Part shown: piece by piece, positions 38,007-49,964 of the stretch | Position numbering within the stretch: the first letter of the stretch is position 1 | Layout of the letters: each line of letters starts with the position of its first letter | Origin: CAWFPR01 sp963817635 | GTDB taxonomy: Bacteria; Acidobacteriota; Vicinamibacteria; Vicinamibacterales; 2-12-FULL-66-21 | Length of the DNA stretch: 64,000 bases | Assembly: GCA_963817635.1 (NCBI GenBank) | Contig: CAWFPR010000024.1 | Location: 1-64,000, forward strand | Direction of reading: 5' to 3' | The notes under the pieces: model-generated | Database searches by the model: none | Seen by the model: only the letters and a program-made list of their open reading frames with translations | What the model was told of the DNA's origin: nothing | Program-made: the position numbers and the translations under genes

Positions 38007-39299
38007 ATGAAGATTTTAGTCGTCGGCGGCGGCGGCCGCGAGCATGCGCTCGCCTGGAAGCTGGCGGCCGAAGCCGACGTCGCCGAGGTGGTGTGCGCGC
38101 CAGGGAACGCCGGCGTTCCTGCGGTCGCGCGCCGGGTACCCATTCGAGTCGCTGACGTCGACGCGCTCGCGGCGTTCGCGGCGCAGCAGCGCATGGACCT
38201 GACGGTCGTCGGACCCGAGCTGCCGCTCGACCGCGGCATCGCCGACCTGTTTCGCTCGCGGGGACTCCGTGTCTTTGGTCCGACTCGCGCGGCGGCGCAG
38301 CTCGAGTGCAGCAAGGTCTTCGCTAAGCAGTTCATGGCGCGCCACGGCATTCCGACGGCCCGGTACCGGGTGTGCGAATCCGCACGCCAGGCCTACGCCG
38401 TGATTGCCTCGGGCGAACTCGGACTCCCAGTGGTCGTCAAGGCCGACGGGCTCGCGGCCGGCAAGGGGGTCGTTGTCGCTCCCGACCGCGCGGCCGCCGA
38501 CGCCGCGGTGCGGGCGGCCATGGAGGAACAGCAGTTCGGCGACGCAGGCGCGCGGCTGGTCCTCGAGGAATGCCTGGTCGGTCCCGAAGTCTCGTTCTTC
38601 GCAATCTGCGACGGCACCCGCGCGATGCCGCTCCTGTCCGCCCAGGACCACAAGCGCGCATTCGACAACGATGAAGGACCCAACACCGGTGGGATGGGCG
38701 CGTTCTCGCCGAGTCCGCTCGTCGATCCCGCGCTCGAGAGCCGGGTGATGCGCGAGGTCGTGGTCCCGGTCGTCGAAGGCCTCCGCGCCGACGGACAGGA
38801 CTATTGCGGCTTTCTGTACGCCGGGCTGATGCTCACCCTCGACGGCCCGAAGGTGATCGAGTTCAACGTGCGGTTCGGCGACCCGGAGGCGCAGGTGGTC
38901 ATTCCGGCGATCGCCGAGGATCTCGCCCCGCGCCTGCTGGCGGCCGCCGACGGCGCGCTCGATCCCCGGCCGATCCGATTCAGTTCGGAGAAGCACGTCG
39001 GTGTCGTGCTGGCGTCGGCGGGATATCCCGCCGCCGGTCCCGTCGGCATTCCGATCGCCGGACTCGAGGCCGCCGGCCAGCTCGACGGTGTGCTGGTGTT
39101 TCATGCTGGCACCGCGTCATCGGATAATCGAACGGTCACAGCGGGCGGCCGGGTGCTTACGGTCGTGGGCCGTGGCGCGAGCTACGAAACGGCGATCGCC
39201 CGGGCCTACGACGGCGTGACGCGCATCGCTTTCGACGGCATGCACTACCGGGGCGACATCGGCCGGAAGGCGCTGACTTCGGCGCGCGAGGACACATGA
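38007..39299 (+). CDS. purD: Phosphoribosylamine-glycine ligase
   Basis: Second step of purine synthesis: joins phosphoribosylamine and glycine with ATP. The 430 residues match the family. The N-terminal MKILVVGGGGREHALAWKLA, ATP-grasp elements (GLPVVVKADGLAAGKGVVV, EGPNTGGMGAFSPSP) and metal-binding VIEFNVRFGDPEAQVV are present. Its TGA overlaps the purE ATG (ATGA). It is the first gene of the purine cluster, with rpsU divergent upstream. Confidence 0.97.
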   Translation: MKILVVGGGGREHALAWKLAAEADVAEVVCAPGNAGVPAVARRVPIRVADVDALAAFAAQQRMDLTVVGPELPLDRGIADLFRSRGLRVFGPTRAAAQLECSKVFAKQFMARHGIPTARYRVCESARQAYAVIASGELGLPVVVKADGLAAGKGVVVAPDRAAADAAVRAAMEEQQFGDAGARLVLEECLVGPEVSFFAICDGTRAMPLLSAQDHKRAFDNDEGPNTGGMGAFSPSPLVDPALESRVMREVVVPVVEGLRADGQDYCGFLYAGLMLTLDGPKVIEFNVRFGDPEAQVVIPAIAEDLAPRLLAAADGALDPRPIRFSSEKHVGVVLASAGYPAAGPVGIPIAGLEAAGQLDGVLVFHAGTASSDNRTVTAGGRVLTVVGRGASYETAIARAYDGVTRIAFDGMHYRGDIGRKALTSAREDT

Positions 39300-39793
39300 G
39301 CGAGATTGCGGTTCTGATACTGATCGGGTCGGATTCGGATGCGCCAGTCATGCAGGCGGCCGTCGACGTGCTCCGGGAGTTCCAGATTCCGTGCGAGATG
39401 ACGGTGGCCTCTGCGCACCGCTCGCCCGAGCGGGTGACCCGGCTCGTCCGTGAAGCTCCCGGCCGGGGCGTCCGGGTGTTCATCGTCGGCGCCGGCGCCG
39501 CCGCCCACCTCGCGGGTGTGATTGCCGCGCACACGATCGCGCCGGTCATCGGCGTGCCGATCGATTCGTCGGCGCTGAAGGGCATGGACGCGTTGCTGTC
39601 AACCGTGCAGATGCCGCCCGGCGTGCCGGTCGCCACAGTCTCGATTGGCCGGCCCGGCGCCACCAATGCCGCCGTGCTCGCAGCGCAGATCCTCGCCGTG
39701 GGCGACCCCGCGATGGCCGAGCGTCTGCGGCAGTACAAGCAGAAGCTCGCGGCGAACGTCGAAGCGGCGGCAGCGAAGCTGGCCCGGGCCTAG
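39296..39793 (+). CDS. purE: N5-carboxyaminoimidazole ribonucleotide mutase
   Basis: Moves the carboxylate from N5-CAIR to give CAIR. The 165 residues and the signature VASAHRSPERV with GSDSDAPVMQAAVDVLREF point to class I PurE, which normally works with PurK. No purK is in the window. It overlaps purD by four bases and is followed 29 bases later by mtaB. Confidence 0.95.
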   Translation: MSEIAVLILIGSDSDAPVMQAAVDVLREFQIPCEMTVASAHRSPERVTRLVREAPGRGVRVFIVGAGAAAHLAGVIAAHTIAPVIGVPIDSSALKGMDALLSTVQMPPGVPVATVSIGRPGATNAAVLAAQILAVGDPAMAERLRQYKQKLAANVEAAAAKLARA

Positions 39794-39822
39794 GCGCCCG
39801 CGGCCGGCCCCCAGGCGCCGGT

Positions 39823-41169
39823 GTGTCCATCACTACAGTGAAGTACTCGATCATCACCTTCGGCTGCCGCGTGAACCAGGCGGACTCGCTGCGGATCGAG
39901 GAAGATCTGCGCGCGCGAGGCGGCGTCGAATCGGCGCCGGCCGACGCCGATTTCGTCGTGGTGAACACCTGCTCGGTCACGGCATCGGCCGATCAGGGCG
40001 CGCGGCAGACAATTCGGCGCATCGCGCGCGACAACTCCCGCGCGCGTGTGATGGTGACGGGCTGCTACGCGACGCGGGCTCCGGCCGAGGTCGCCAGCCT
40101 GGCGACCACCGTGCGTGTCGTCCGCAACAGCGAGAAGGAACGACTCGTCTCCGGGCTCCTCGGTACGACGACGGCGGTGCGGTACGGCGACGGTGAGGGC
40201 TCGTGCGGCGCCGCGATCGAGCCCGGCTTGATGGGGCGCACGGCGTTCACGCTGCGCGTCCAGACCGGATGCGAGGAGCGCTGCGCCTACTGCATCATCC
40301 CGGCGACGCGGGGCGCGGGACGGAGCCTGCCGATCGCCGAGGTCGTCGGCGAGGTGCGGCGAATTTTGCGCGCGGGCTTCCGCGAAATCGCCTTGACGGG
40401 CGTGCACCTCGGATCTTACGGTCGGGACCTCTGCCCTGCCGTCTCTCTCGTGGATCTGCTGCGTGTATTGGAGGATGCCGGCGGCGACGCGCTCTTCCGC
40501 GTGAGTTCGCTCGAGCCGATGGATTGCACACGCGAGATTGTGGACCTCGTCGCCGCGAGCGGCGGCCGCTTCGCACCGCACTTCCACCTGCCGCTCCAGC
40601 ACGCTTCCGACCGCCTGCTCGCACGGATGCGGCGTCCCTACACGCTCGGCGCGTATCGCGAGACGGTCGCCGCGATCCTCGAGCGGTTGCCGCACGCGTC
40701 GATCGGATCGGACATGATCGTCGGATTCCCGGGCGAGACGGCCGCCGACTTCGAGCTGAACCTCGACTATCTGCCGCACTCGGCGCTGACCCACCTTCAC
40801 GTATTTCCGTACTCGGATCGACCCGGGACTTCGGCCACGGCGATGGACGCGAAAGTGGATGGCGCGGTGATTCGCGAGCGCGGCGCGCGGCTGCGCGCGA
40901 TTGGCGCGGAGCTGTCGCGCCGCTTCCGTGCCTCGCAGTTCGGCGCGGTGCGGCCGGGCCTCACGCTCGAGGACGGCACGCTCGTCGTCACGGACAATTT
41001 CCTCAAGCTGCGGATTCCGCCCGGGCTCCCGCGCAACGAGCGGGTGAGCGTGCGCATCGGGGACGGCGTGGGCGACGTGGTGGCGTGGGTCGGGGAGTCA
41101 GCGGAGCCGCATCAGGCCCGCGAAGAACGCCGCCGTGCCATGGGTCCACCATCAAGCCGGCATGCGTGA
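39823..41169 (+). CDS. mtaB: tRNA (t6A37) C2-methylthiotransferase
   Basis: Radical-SAM enzyme that methylthiolates t6A37 in tRNA. The MTTase N-terminal domain starts with YSIITFGCRVNQADSLRIEE and has cysteine ligands in NTCSVTASAD and VTGCYATRAP. The radical-SAM cluster is CEERCAYC. HASDRLLARMRRPYT, GSDMIVGFPGET and a C-terminal TRAM-like region follow. FGCRVNQ together with CYATRAP favours MtaB over MiaB or RimO. The start is a GTG at 39823. Confidence 0.9.
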   Translation: MSITTVKYSIITFGCRVNQADSLRIEEDLRARGGVESAPADADFVVVNTCSVTASADQGARQTIRRIARDNSRARVMVTGCYATRAPAEVASLATTVRVVRNSEKERLVSGLLGTTTAVRYGDGEGSCGAAIEPGLMGRTAFTLRVQTGCEERCAYCIIPATRGAGRSLPIAEVVGEVRRILRAGFREIALTGVHLGSYGRDLCPAVSLVDLLRVLEDAGGDALFRVSSLEPMDCTREIVDLVAASGGRFAPHFHLPLQHASDRLLARMRRPYTLGAYRETVAAILERLPHASIGSDMIVGFPGETAADFELNLDYLPHSALTHLHVFPYSDRPGTSATAMDAKVDGAVIRERGARLRAIGAELSRRFRASQFGAVRPGLTLEDGTLVVTDNFLKLRIPPGLPRNERVSVRIGDGVGDVVAWVGESAEPHQAREERRRAMGPPSSRHA

Positions 41170-41286
41170 CGGATGGCCCCGTCGCTGTCGCACCAGTGCA
41201 CGGAACTAGCGAGGCTGCGCCTCAGACCCTCGAGGCTCCGCCACGCTAGGTGACATTTCTTGATAATGCCGCGCTGGCGCGCGGAC

Positions 41287-41338
41287 GGCCTTGACCGGAA
41301 ACTTGACTCAACTGCTCAGAATCGAGTCGGTCAAGGCC
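41287..41338. repeat. 11-bp inverted repeat at the convergent mtaB/rlmN ends
   Basis: GGCCTTGACCG (41287-41297) pairs perfectly with CGGTCAAGGCC (41328-41338) across a 30-base loop, directly after the rlmN stop. There is no long T-run on either strand. It may act as a bidirectional barrier or RNA 3' end. Confidence 0.6.
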
Positions 41339-41340
41339 TC

Positions 41341-42432
41341 TTAGTCCATCATCAGCGCGAGCCGCTTGCCCGGGGATCTGGACTGCGTGGTTTCCGTGAT
41401 GAGCTGGCCGCAGGCGGCGCGGATGTCACGGCCCCGCGACTTGCGGACCGAGACCGTGATGTCGTGGTCCGATAGAATCCTGGCGAAGTGGTTCACCCGG
41501 TCGTCCGAGGGACGCTCGAAGGGGATCCCCGCCGCTTCGTTCAAGGGGAGCAGGTTGACCTTCCCCTTGATGCCGTGCAGCAGGCGAACCAGGCGGCGCG
41601 CATCGTCGGGCGTGTCGTTCACGTCCTTCAGGAGGACGTACTCGAACGTGATCCGCTCGCGCCGCTTCAGCGGGAAGCGACGGCACGCGTCGAGCAGTTC
41701 CTTCAGCCCGTATTTCCGGTTGATCGGAACGAGCCGGTCGCGCTGATCCTCCGTCGTGGAGTGCAGGGAGATCGCAAGATTCGGCATCAGGGGTTCGGTC
41801 GCCAGCCGCTCCAGCGCCGGCAGCACCCCTACCGTGGATAGCGTGACGCGCCGCGGCGACAGCCCCATCCCGTGGTCGTCAGCGAGGATCCGCAGCGCCT
41901 TCATCGTCTGTTCGTAGTTGTGGAGGGGTTCGCCCATACCCATCAGCACGACGTTGAATCGCCTGTCCAGCATGTCGAGCTCGCGGGCGAGGACGCGCAC
42001 CTGCCCGGCGATTTCTCCAGCCGTCAGATTGCGGTCGATCCCCATTTTTCCGGTCAGGCAGAACGCGCACTTCATGGCGCAGCCGACCTGCGTCGAGACA
42101 CAGAACGTCATGGACGGAGTGTCGGGGATGAACACGGACTCGATATGCCGGCCGTCCGCCAGCCGCAGCAGGAACTTCGTGGTTCCGTCTTCGGATTGCT
42201 CGCGCCGGACGACAGCGGGTATCCCGATGACCAGGTTGGCAGCGAGCGCGCCCCGCAGCTCGTGGCTGAGGTCCGTCATCAGCCCGACGTCCGTGACACC
42301 TCGCTTGTGCACCCAGCGGAAGACCTGCCGGGCGTGGAACCGCGGCCACCCGAGCCCGTCGAACACCTGTTCGAGTTCGGGCAGTTCGAGCTCCGCGATG
42401 TCGGGCCGGGCGTTGGTCGTCATGGTGCGCAT
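41341..42432 (-). CDS. rlmN: 23S rRNA/tRNA adenine-C2 methyltransferase
   Basis: Dual-specificity radical-SAM methyltransferase acting on A2503 of 23S rRNA and A37 of tRNA. The cluster ligands are CAMKCAFC after VSTQVG. Visible motifs are NVVLMGMGEPLHNYEQTMKA, SLHSTTEDQRDRLVPINRKY and NLLPLNEAAG. The C-terminal RKSRGRDIRAACGQL has the second catalytic cysteine. The 363 residues match the family. The ATGs at 42432 and 42423 are both possible starts. It is divergent from the M16 peptidase and convergent with mtaB. Confidence 0.96.
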   Translation of the reverse strand: MRTMTTNARPDIAELELPELEQVFDGLGWPRFHARQVFRWVHKRGVTDVGLMTDLSHELRGALAANLVIGIPAVVRREQSEDGTTKFLLRLADGRHIESVFIPDTPSMTFCVSTQVGCAMKCAFCLTGKMGIDRNLTAGEIAGQVRVLARELDMLDRRFNVVLMGMGEPLHNYEQTMKALRILADDHGMGLSPRRVTLSTVGVLPALERLATEPLMPNLAISLHSTTEDQRDRLVPINRKYGLKELLDACRRFPLKRRERITFEYVLLKDVNDTPDDARRLVRLLHGIKGKVNLLPLNEAAGIPFERPSDDRVNHFARILSDHDITVSVRKSRGRDIRAACGQLITETTQSRSPGKRLALMMD

Positions 42433-42602
42433 CGGCGGCGGCCGCCTCCGAAGGGGGAATCCTCATTCTACCGTATCGGTCCGCCCGGGCGAGACTTGCG
42501 TCTTGAATTGCACGGTTTTGCCGTGGTAAGCTTCTGGTTCCGGACAGGTCTCATAATCCCTTCAATAACAACAAGTTGCAGCCGCCGAACCTTCTCTGAC
42601 GA

Positions 42603-43859
42603 ATGGTAACTCGCGAGGTCCTCGACAACGGACTCCGTCTCATCACCGAGACGATGCCCCATGTGCGATCGGTGACGATCGGGGTCTGGCTGATGCGCGG
42701 CTCCCGGCACGAGCGCGACGCGTGCAGCGGCATCGCCCATTTCGTCGAGCACATGCTGTTCAAGGGCACCGAGATCCGGACGGCCGAAGACATCGCGCAG
42801 GCGATCGACTCGATCGGGGGACAGCTCGACGCGTTCACCGCGAAGGAATACGCCAGCTACTACATCAAGGTCCTCGATGAGCACCTGCCGCTGGCCGTCG
42901 ACCTGCTCGCCGACATCGTGCTGCGACCGGCGTTCGCGCCCGACGAAATCGAGCGCGAGAAGAAGGTGATCCTCGAGGAAATCAAGATGGTCGAGGACAC
43001 GCCGGACGACCTCGTGCACGAGCTCTTCACCCAGCACTTCTGGGAAGGCCATCCCCTTGGCCGGCCGATCCTCGGGTCGAAGGAGAGCGTCGAGTCGTTC
43101 ACCCCGGAGCTGTTGCACGAGTACTTCCGCGGCGCCTACGTCGCGAAGAACATGATCATCTCGGCCGCCGGCAACCTCGAGCACGCGCGCGTCCGGGAAT
43201 TGATCGACGCCGCGTTCGGGGCAGTGCCCGCCGAGGGGGAGCCGCTGGCGATGACGCAGCCGGCCGTCGTCCCCCAAATCGTCACGCGCACCAAGGACCT
43301 CGAGCAGAGCCACATCTGCCTGGGCACCGACAGCTATCCGCAGAAGCACGACGACCGGTACGTGAGCTACATCCTCAACACGCTGCTCGGCGGGTCGATG
43401 AGCTCACGGTTGTTCCAGAACGTGCGCGAGAAACGCGGGCTGGCCTACGCGGTGTTCAGCGGCCTCAGCGCCTACCGCGACGCGGGCAACATCACGATCT
43501 ACGCCGGGTGCGCGAATGAAGCCGTCGGGCAGGTGATCGACCTGTGCGTCGAGGAGCTGCGCGGCATGAAGAAGGGGCCGGTCCCTGACGCGGAGCTGCG
43601 CCGCGCGAAGGATCACCTCAAGGGCAGCCTGATGCTGAGCCTGGAGAACACGGCGAGCCGCATGTCGCATCTGGCGCGCCAGGAGATCTACTTCGACAGG
43701 CACTTCGGGCTCGACGAAACGCTCGCCGGCGTCGAGCGCGTGACCGACACGGACCTGCAGCGAGTGGCGAGCGACCTGTTCGCCGACGGCTCGCTCGCGG
43801 CGACCGTGCTCGGCCCGGCGGTGCCGCCGCTGGATCGCCAGCGGCTCGATCTCGGCTGA
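42603..43859 (+). CDS. M16 family zinc peptidase
   Basis: Processing-peptidase-like protein of 418 residues. The inverted zinc motif HFVEH is at about residue 48, followed by the downstream glutamate region (EIEREKKVILEEIKMVEDTP). The second, non-catalytic half has the conserved NTLLGGSMSSRLFQNVREKR and LAYAVFS. It probably degrades peptides in the cytoplasm or envelope; no signal peptide is seen. It sits 28 bases upstream of purB and may be co-transcribed with the purine genes. Confidence 0.92.
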   Translation: MVTREVLDNGLRLITETMPHVRSVTIGVWLMRGSRHERDACSGIAHFVEHMLFKGTEIRTAEDIAQAIDSIGGQLDAFTAKEYASYYIKVLDEHLPLAVDLLADIVLRPAFAPDEIEREKKVILEEIKMVEDTPDDLVHELFTQHFWEGHPLGRPILGSKESVESFTPELLHEYFRGAYVAKNMIISAAGNLEHARVRELIDAAFGAVPAEGEPLAMTQPAVVPQIVTRTKDLEQSHICLGTDSYPQKHDDRYVSYILNTLLGGSMSSRLFQNVREKRGLAYAVFSGLSAYRDAGNITIYAGCANEAVGQVIDLCVEELRGMKKGPVPDAELRRAKDHLKGSLMLSLENTASRMSHLARQEIYFDRHFGLDETLAGVERVTDTDLQRVASDLFADGSLAATVLGPAVPPLDRQRLDLG

Positions 43860-43887
43860 CGGACACGACGGGGGCGCTCAGGGTTCC

Positions 43888-45198
43888 ATGATTCGACGCT
43901 ACACACATCCGGAGATGGGGGCAATCTGGAGCGAGCAGCGACGCTATGAGACGTGGCTGGAAGTCGAGCTCGCCGCCGCCGACGCCATGGCCGATGCCGG
44001 CATCATCCCCGCCGACGCCCCCCGCGAGCTGCGAGCGAAGGCCACCTTCGAGATCGCGCGCATCGAGGAAATCGAGCAGACGACGCAGCACGACGTGATC
44101 GCGTTCACGACGGCCGTGGCCGAGCACGTCGGCCCCGCCGCGCGCTGGCTGCACTTCGGCCTCACCTCCTCGGACGTGGTCGACACGGCGCAGGCCATCC
44201 AGATGCGCGAGGCGTGCGACCTCATCGTGAAGCTGGTCGCCGGCCTGATGGACGCGGTGCGCGCGCGCGCACTCGAGCACAAGCGGACGGCGATGATCGG
44301 GCGCACCCACGGCGTGCATGCCGAACCGATGACGCTCGGCCTGAAGCTGGCGCTCTGGTACGCGGAACTCCAGCGGGATCTCGACCGGGTCCTGCGCGCG
44401 CGCGACGCGGTCGCGGTCGGGAAGATTTCCGGGGCCGTCGGCACCTTCGCGCACCTCGATCCCGATATCGAAGACCGGGTCTGCCGGCGGCTCGGCCTGC
44501 AGCCGGCGCCCGTGTCCTCCCAGGTCATCCAGCGCGACCGCCATGCGGAGCTGATGACGACGCTGGCGATCACGGCCGCATCGCTCGAGAAGTTCGCGCT
44601 CGAAATCCGCGGACTGCAGAAAACGGAAATCGGCGAGGTCGAGGAGCCGTTCGGCAAGGGGCAGAAGGGCTCGTCGGCCATGCCGCACAAGCGCAACCCG
44701 ATCGGCTGCGAGCAGATCGTCGGGCTCGCGCGTCTGCTTCGCGCCAACGCGATGGCCGCGCTCGAGAACGTGGCGCTCTGGCACGAGCGGGACATTTCGC
44801 ATTCGTCGGTCGAGCGCGTGATTCTGCCCGACAGCTTCATCGCGCTCGATCACATGCTGCGCCGGTTCACGCGCATCGTCCGCGGGATGGTGGTGTATCC
44901 GGATCGGATGCTGGAGAATCTCGGCCGCTCGCGCGGCGTGGTGTTTTCCGGCACCGTGCTGCTCGAGCTTGCGCGCCGCGGCATTTCGCGCGAACAGGCC
45001 TACGAGTGGGTGCAGCGCAACGCCATGCGTTCGTTTCACGAGCGAAAGGACTTCAAGGCGCTCCTGCTGGCGGATCCCGACCTGATGAAGGTCCTGACAC
45101 CGGCAGAGGTCGAGAAGGCCTTCGACCTCGACGATCAGCTGCGCAACGTCGACGCGATTTTCGCGCGCGTGTTCGGAAGCGCGGTGGCTGCGAGCTGA
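43888..45198 (+). CDS. purB: Adenylosuccinate lyase
   Basis: Cleaves SAICAR and adenylosuccinate, releasing fumarate. The 436 residues contain the superfamily signature GSSAMPHKRNP near residue 265, the catalytic region TQHDVIAFTTAVAEHVG and HFGLTSSDVVDTAQAIQM with GRTHGVHAEPMT. It is followed 72 bases later by purS. Confidence 0.97.
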   Translation: MIRRYTHPEMGAIWSEQRRYETWLEVELAAADAMADAGIIPADAPRELRAKATFEIARIEEIEQTTQHDVIAFTTAVAEHVGPAARWLHFGLTSSDVVDTAQAIQMREACDLIVKLVAGLMDAVRARALEHKRTAMIGRTHGVHAEPMTLGLKLALWYAELQRDLDRVLRARDAVAVGKISGAVGTFAHLDPDIEDRVCRRLGLQPAPVSSQVIQRDRHAELMTTLAITAASLEKFALEIRGLQKTEIGEVEEPFGKGQKGSSAMPHKRNPIGCEQIVGLARLLRANAMAALENVALWHERDISHSSVERVILPDSFIALDHMLRRFTRIVRGMVVYPDRMLENLGRSRGVVFSGTVLLELARRGISREQAYEWVQRNAMRSFHERKDFKALLLADPDLMKVLTPAEVEKAFDLDDQLRNVDAIFARVFGSAVAAS

Positions 45199-45270
45199 AG
45201 CCCGACGCCGCAGCCCGTCCACGCCGGGAGTCGCGTGGGTGTCCGGCGGCAGCCGGCAGGCAGGAGAACG

Positions 45271-45516
45271 ATGAAAGCCAGAGTCTTCGTCACCTTGAAG
45301 CCATCGGTGTTCGATCCGCAGGGGCAGACGATCGCCGAAGCCCTGCACTCGATGGGCTACGCGGGCATCGGCGACGTCCGGCAGGGCAAGTACTTCGAGC
45401 TCGATGTCGGCGCCGGCAGCGCGGAAGAGGCGCGGACGCTCGTCAGCGAAGTGGCCGACAAGCTGCTCGCGAACCCCGTGATCGAGAGTTATCGCGTGGA
45501 AATCACCAATGCCTAA
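45271..45516 (+). CDS. purS: FGAM synthase subunit PurS
   Basis: Small bridging subunit of the three-part formylglycinamidine ribonucleotide synthase. The 81 residues show the typical KARVFVTLKPSVFDPQGQTI and GYAGIGDVRQGKYFELDV. I use the ATG at 45271, which has CAGGAG 8 bases upstream; the frame is open to 45235. Its end overlaps purQ by 8 bases. Confidence 0.95.
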   Translation: MKARVFVTLKPSVFDPQGQTIAEALHSMGYAGIGDVRQGKYFELDVGAGSAEEARTLVSEVADKLLANPVIESYRVEITNA

Positions 45517-46226
45517 GTTCGCCGTCGTCGTCTTTCCCGGCTCCAACTGCGATCACGATGCGTACCACGCGGCGGCGCACGTGCTCGGGCAGCAGGCCGA
45601 GTTCGTCTGGCACAAGGACACGAACCTGAAGGGCGCCGACGTCGTCGTCCTGCCCGGTGGGTTTTCGCACGGAGACTACCTGCGGACCGGCGCCATCGCG
45701 CGCTTTTCTCCGGTCATGCAGGTGGTGAGCGACTTCGCCCGCGCCGGCGGTCCGGTACTCGGCATCTGCAACGGGTTTCAGATCCTCTGCGAGGCGCATC
45801 TGCTGCCGGGCGCCATGCTCCGTAATCGGGACCTGAAGTTCCACTGCGAGCATGTCTGCGTCCGCGTCGAGCAGACCGACACCCTGTTCACCTCGCGCGC
45901 GGCGAAGGGGCAGGTCCTGAGCATCCCGATTGCGCACGGCGAGGGCAACTTCTACGCCGAGCCCGCGGTGATTGCCGACCTCGAAGCCGCGGGCCGCGTG
46001 GTGTTCCGGGTCCTGCGACCGCCAGGGGCAGGTCGTCGACTCGGCGAATCCCAACGGTTCGGTCAACGGTATTGCCGGCATCTGCAACCCGGGGCGGAAC
46101 GTCGTCGGGCTCATGCCGCACCCCGAGCGCGCGTGTGAACCGTCGCTCGGCAGCGCCGACGGACTCGTGCTGTTCGAGTCAGTCATTTCAGCCCTCGCGT
46201 CTCACGGCGCGCTTCGCACGGCCTGA
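45509..46226 (+). CDS. purQ: FGAM synthase glutaminase subunit PurQ, one frame break
   Basis: Class I glutamine amidotransferase that supplies ammonia to PurL. The N-terminus KFAVVVFPGSNCDHDAYHAA and the nucleophile region GPVLGICNGFQILCEAHLLP are intact in the first frame. Near 46010 the frame changes by one base, and the catalytic His/Glu end (NVVGLMPHPERACE) is in the second frame, which ends at 46226. The break is probably a sequence error, since PurQ, PurS and PurL should all be needed. Confidence 0.9.
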
Positions 46227-46233
46227 CACACTG

Positions 46234-48476
<2,243 letters not shown>

Positions 48477-48557
48477 GATGGTCGAACGCTGGAGCGACCA
48501 CTGATCCGCTCCGGGCGGTGCCGCCGGCCGCAGCCACCGCGCGAGTCATTCGGAACA

Positions 48558-49964
48558 ATGGAAGACAAATTTCACGACGAGTGCGGCGTGTTCGGCATCT
48601 TCGGCAATCCCGAAGCTGCCAACCTGACGTACCTCGGACTGTACGCGCTCCAGCATCGCGGTCAGGAAAGTGCCGGCATCGTCAGCGCCGACGGGGAAAC
48701 GATGCTGGCGTCGCGGGCGATGGGTCACGTCGCCGAGGCATTCGATGAAGCATCCCTGTCGGGCCTTCCCGGGCACCTCGCGATCGGGCACACGCGGTAT
48801 TCGACCACCGGAGAGAGCCGGCTGGAAAACGCCCAGCCGTTCCTGATCGAGTGCGCGCACGGCCAGATCGCGGTGGCGCACAACGGCAACCTGGTCAATG
48901 CCCGCGAGCTGCGCGACGAGCTGGTGCAGAGCGGCTCCATTTTCGCGACCAGCAGCGACACCGAGGTCGTGCTGCACCTGTATGCGCGGTCGAAGGCGCC
49001 TTCGGTGGAAGAAGCACTGATTGAATCGATCGCGCAGCTGCAGGGTGCCTACTCGATGGTCCTGCTGACGAAGAACCGCCTGATCGCGGCCCGCGACCCG
49101 CACGGCTTCCGGCCTCTCGCGCTCGGCAGGCTCGGTGATTCGTGGATCGTCTGCTCGGAAACGTGCGCGATGGATCTCATCGGCGCCACGTACCAGCGCG
49201 ATGTCGAACCGGGCGAGGTCCTCATCATCAGCGAGGGCGGGCTCCGATCGGTGAAGCCGTTCCCGCCGCAGCCGCTCGCCCACTGTGTGTTCGAGCACGT
49301 CTACTTCGCGCGGCCCGACAGCTACGTCTTCGGGCGCAGCGTCAACGAGGTGCGCACGGAGTTCGGGCGCATCCTGGCCCGCGAAGCGCCCGCCGACGCC
49401 GACGTGGTCGTGCCGATCCCGGACTCCGGCGTGTGCGCGGCGATCGGGTTCGCCGAGCAGGCGCACATGCCGCTCCAGATGGGCCTCATCCGGAATCATT
49501 ACGTCGGACGCACGTTCATCCAGCCCCAGCAGGCGATTCGGCATTTCGGCGTGAAGGTGAAGCTGAACCCGGTCCGCAGCATTCTCGATGGCAAGCGCGT
49601 CGTGCTCGTCGACGACTCGATCGTGCGCGGGACGACGAGCCGGAAGATCGTGAAGATGATCAAAGCCGCCGGTGCGCGCGAGGTGCACCTGCGCATCAGC
49701 TGTCCGCCGACGATTTCCCCCTGTTTCTACGGCGTCGATACTCCGAGCCGCGCGGAACTGATCGGTGCCACGCATACGATCCCGGAAATCTGCAAGTACG
49801 TGGAAGCCGACAGTCTGGCCTACCTGAGCCTCGACGGCATCCGCGCGGCCGTTGGTGAGGAGCAGACGTCCTATTGCACGTCCTGCTACACCGGCGTCTA
49901 TCCTCTGCCGTTTCCGCGCGACCAGCACGCCTACCTTCAGCTCGCGCTCAAAGCAGTCGATTGA
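48558..49964 (+). CDS. purF: Amidophosphoribosyltransferase
   Basis: First committed step of purine synthesis. The catalytic N-terminal cysteine would be Cys9 in the sequence DECGVFGIFG after removal of a short propeptide, as in the Bacillus type. LQHRGQESAGI, GHTRYSTTGES and the PRPP-binding VVLVDDSIVRGTTSRKIVKM follow. The 468 residues match the family. Its TGA shares bases with the ATG of the HEAT-repeat gene. Confidence 0.97.
   Translation: MEDKFHDECGVFGIFGNPEAANLTYLGLYALQHRGQESAGIVSADGETMLASRAMGHVAEAFDEASLSGLPGHLAIGHTRYSTTGESRLENAQPFLIECAHGQIAVAHNGNLVNARELRDELVQSGSIFATSSDTEVVLHLYARSKAPSVEEALIESIAQLQGAYSMVLLTKNRLIAARDPHGFRPLALGRLGDSWIVCSETCAMDLIGATYQRDVEPGEVLIISEGGLRSVKPFPPQPLAHCVFEHVYFARPDSYVFGRSVNEVRTEFGRILAREAPADADVVVPIPDSGVCAAIGFAEQAHMPLQMGLIRNHYVGRTFIQPQQAIRHFGVKVKLNPVRSILDGKRVVLVDDSIVRGTTSRKIVKMIKAAGAREVHLRISCPPTISPCFYGVDTPSRAELIGATHTIPEICKYVEADSLAYLSLDGIRAAVGEEQTSYCTSCYTGVYPLPFPRDQHAYLQLALKAVD

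Noticed and set aside
41287..41338. Rho-independent terminator
   Set aside because: The 11-bp stem is perfect, but the loop is 30 bases and no T-run follows on either strand, so only an inverted repeat is reported.
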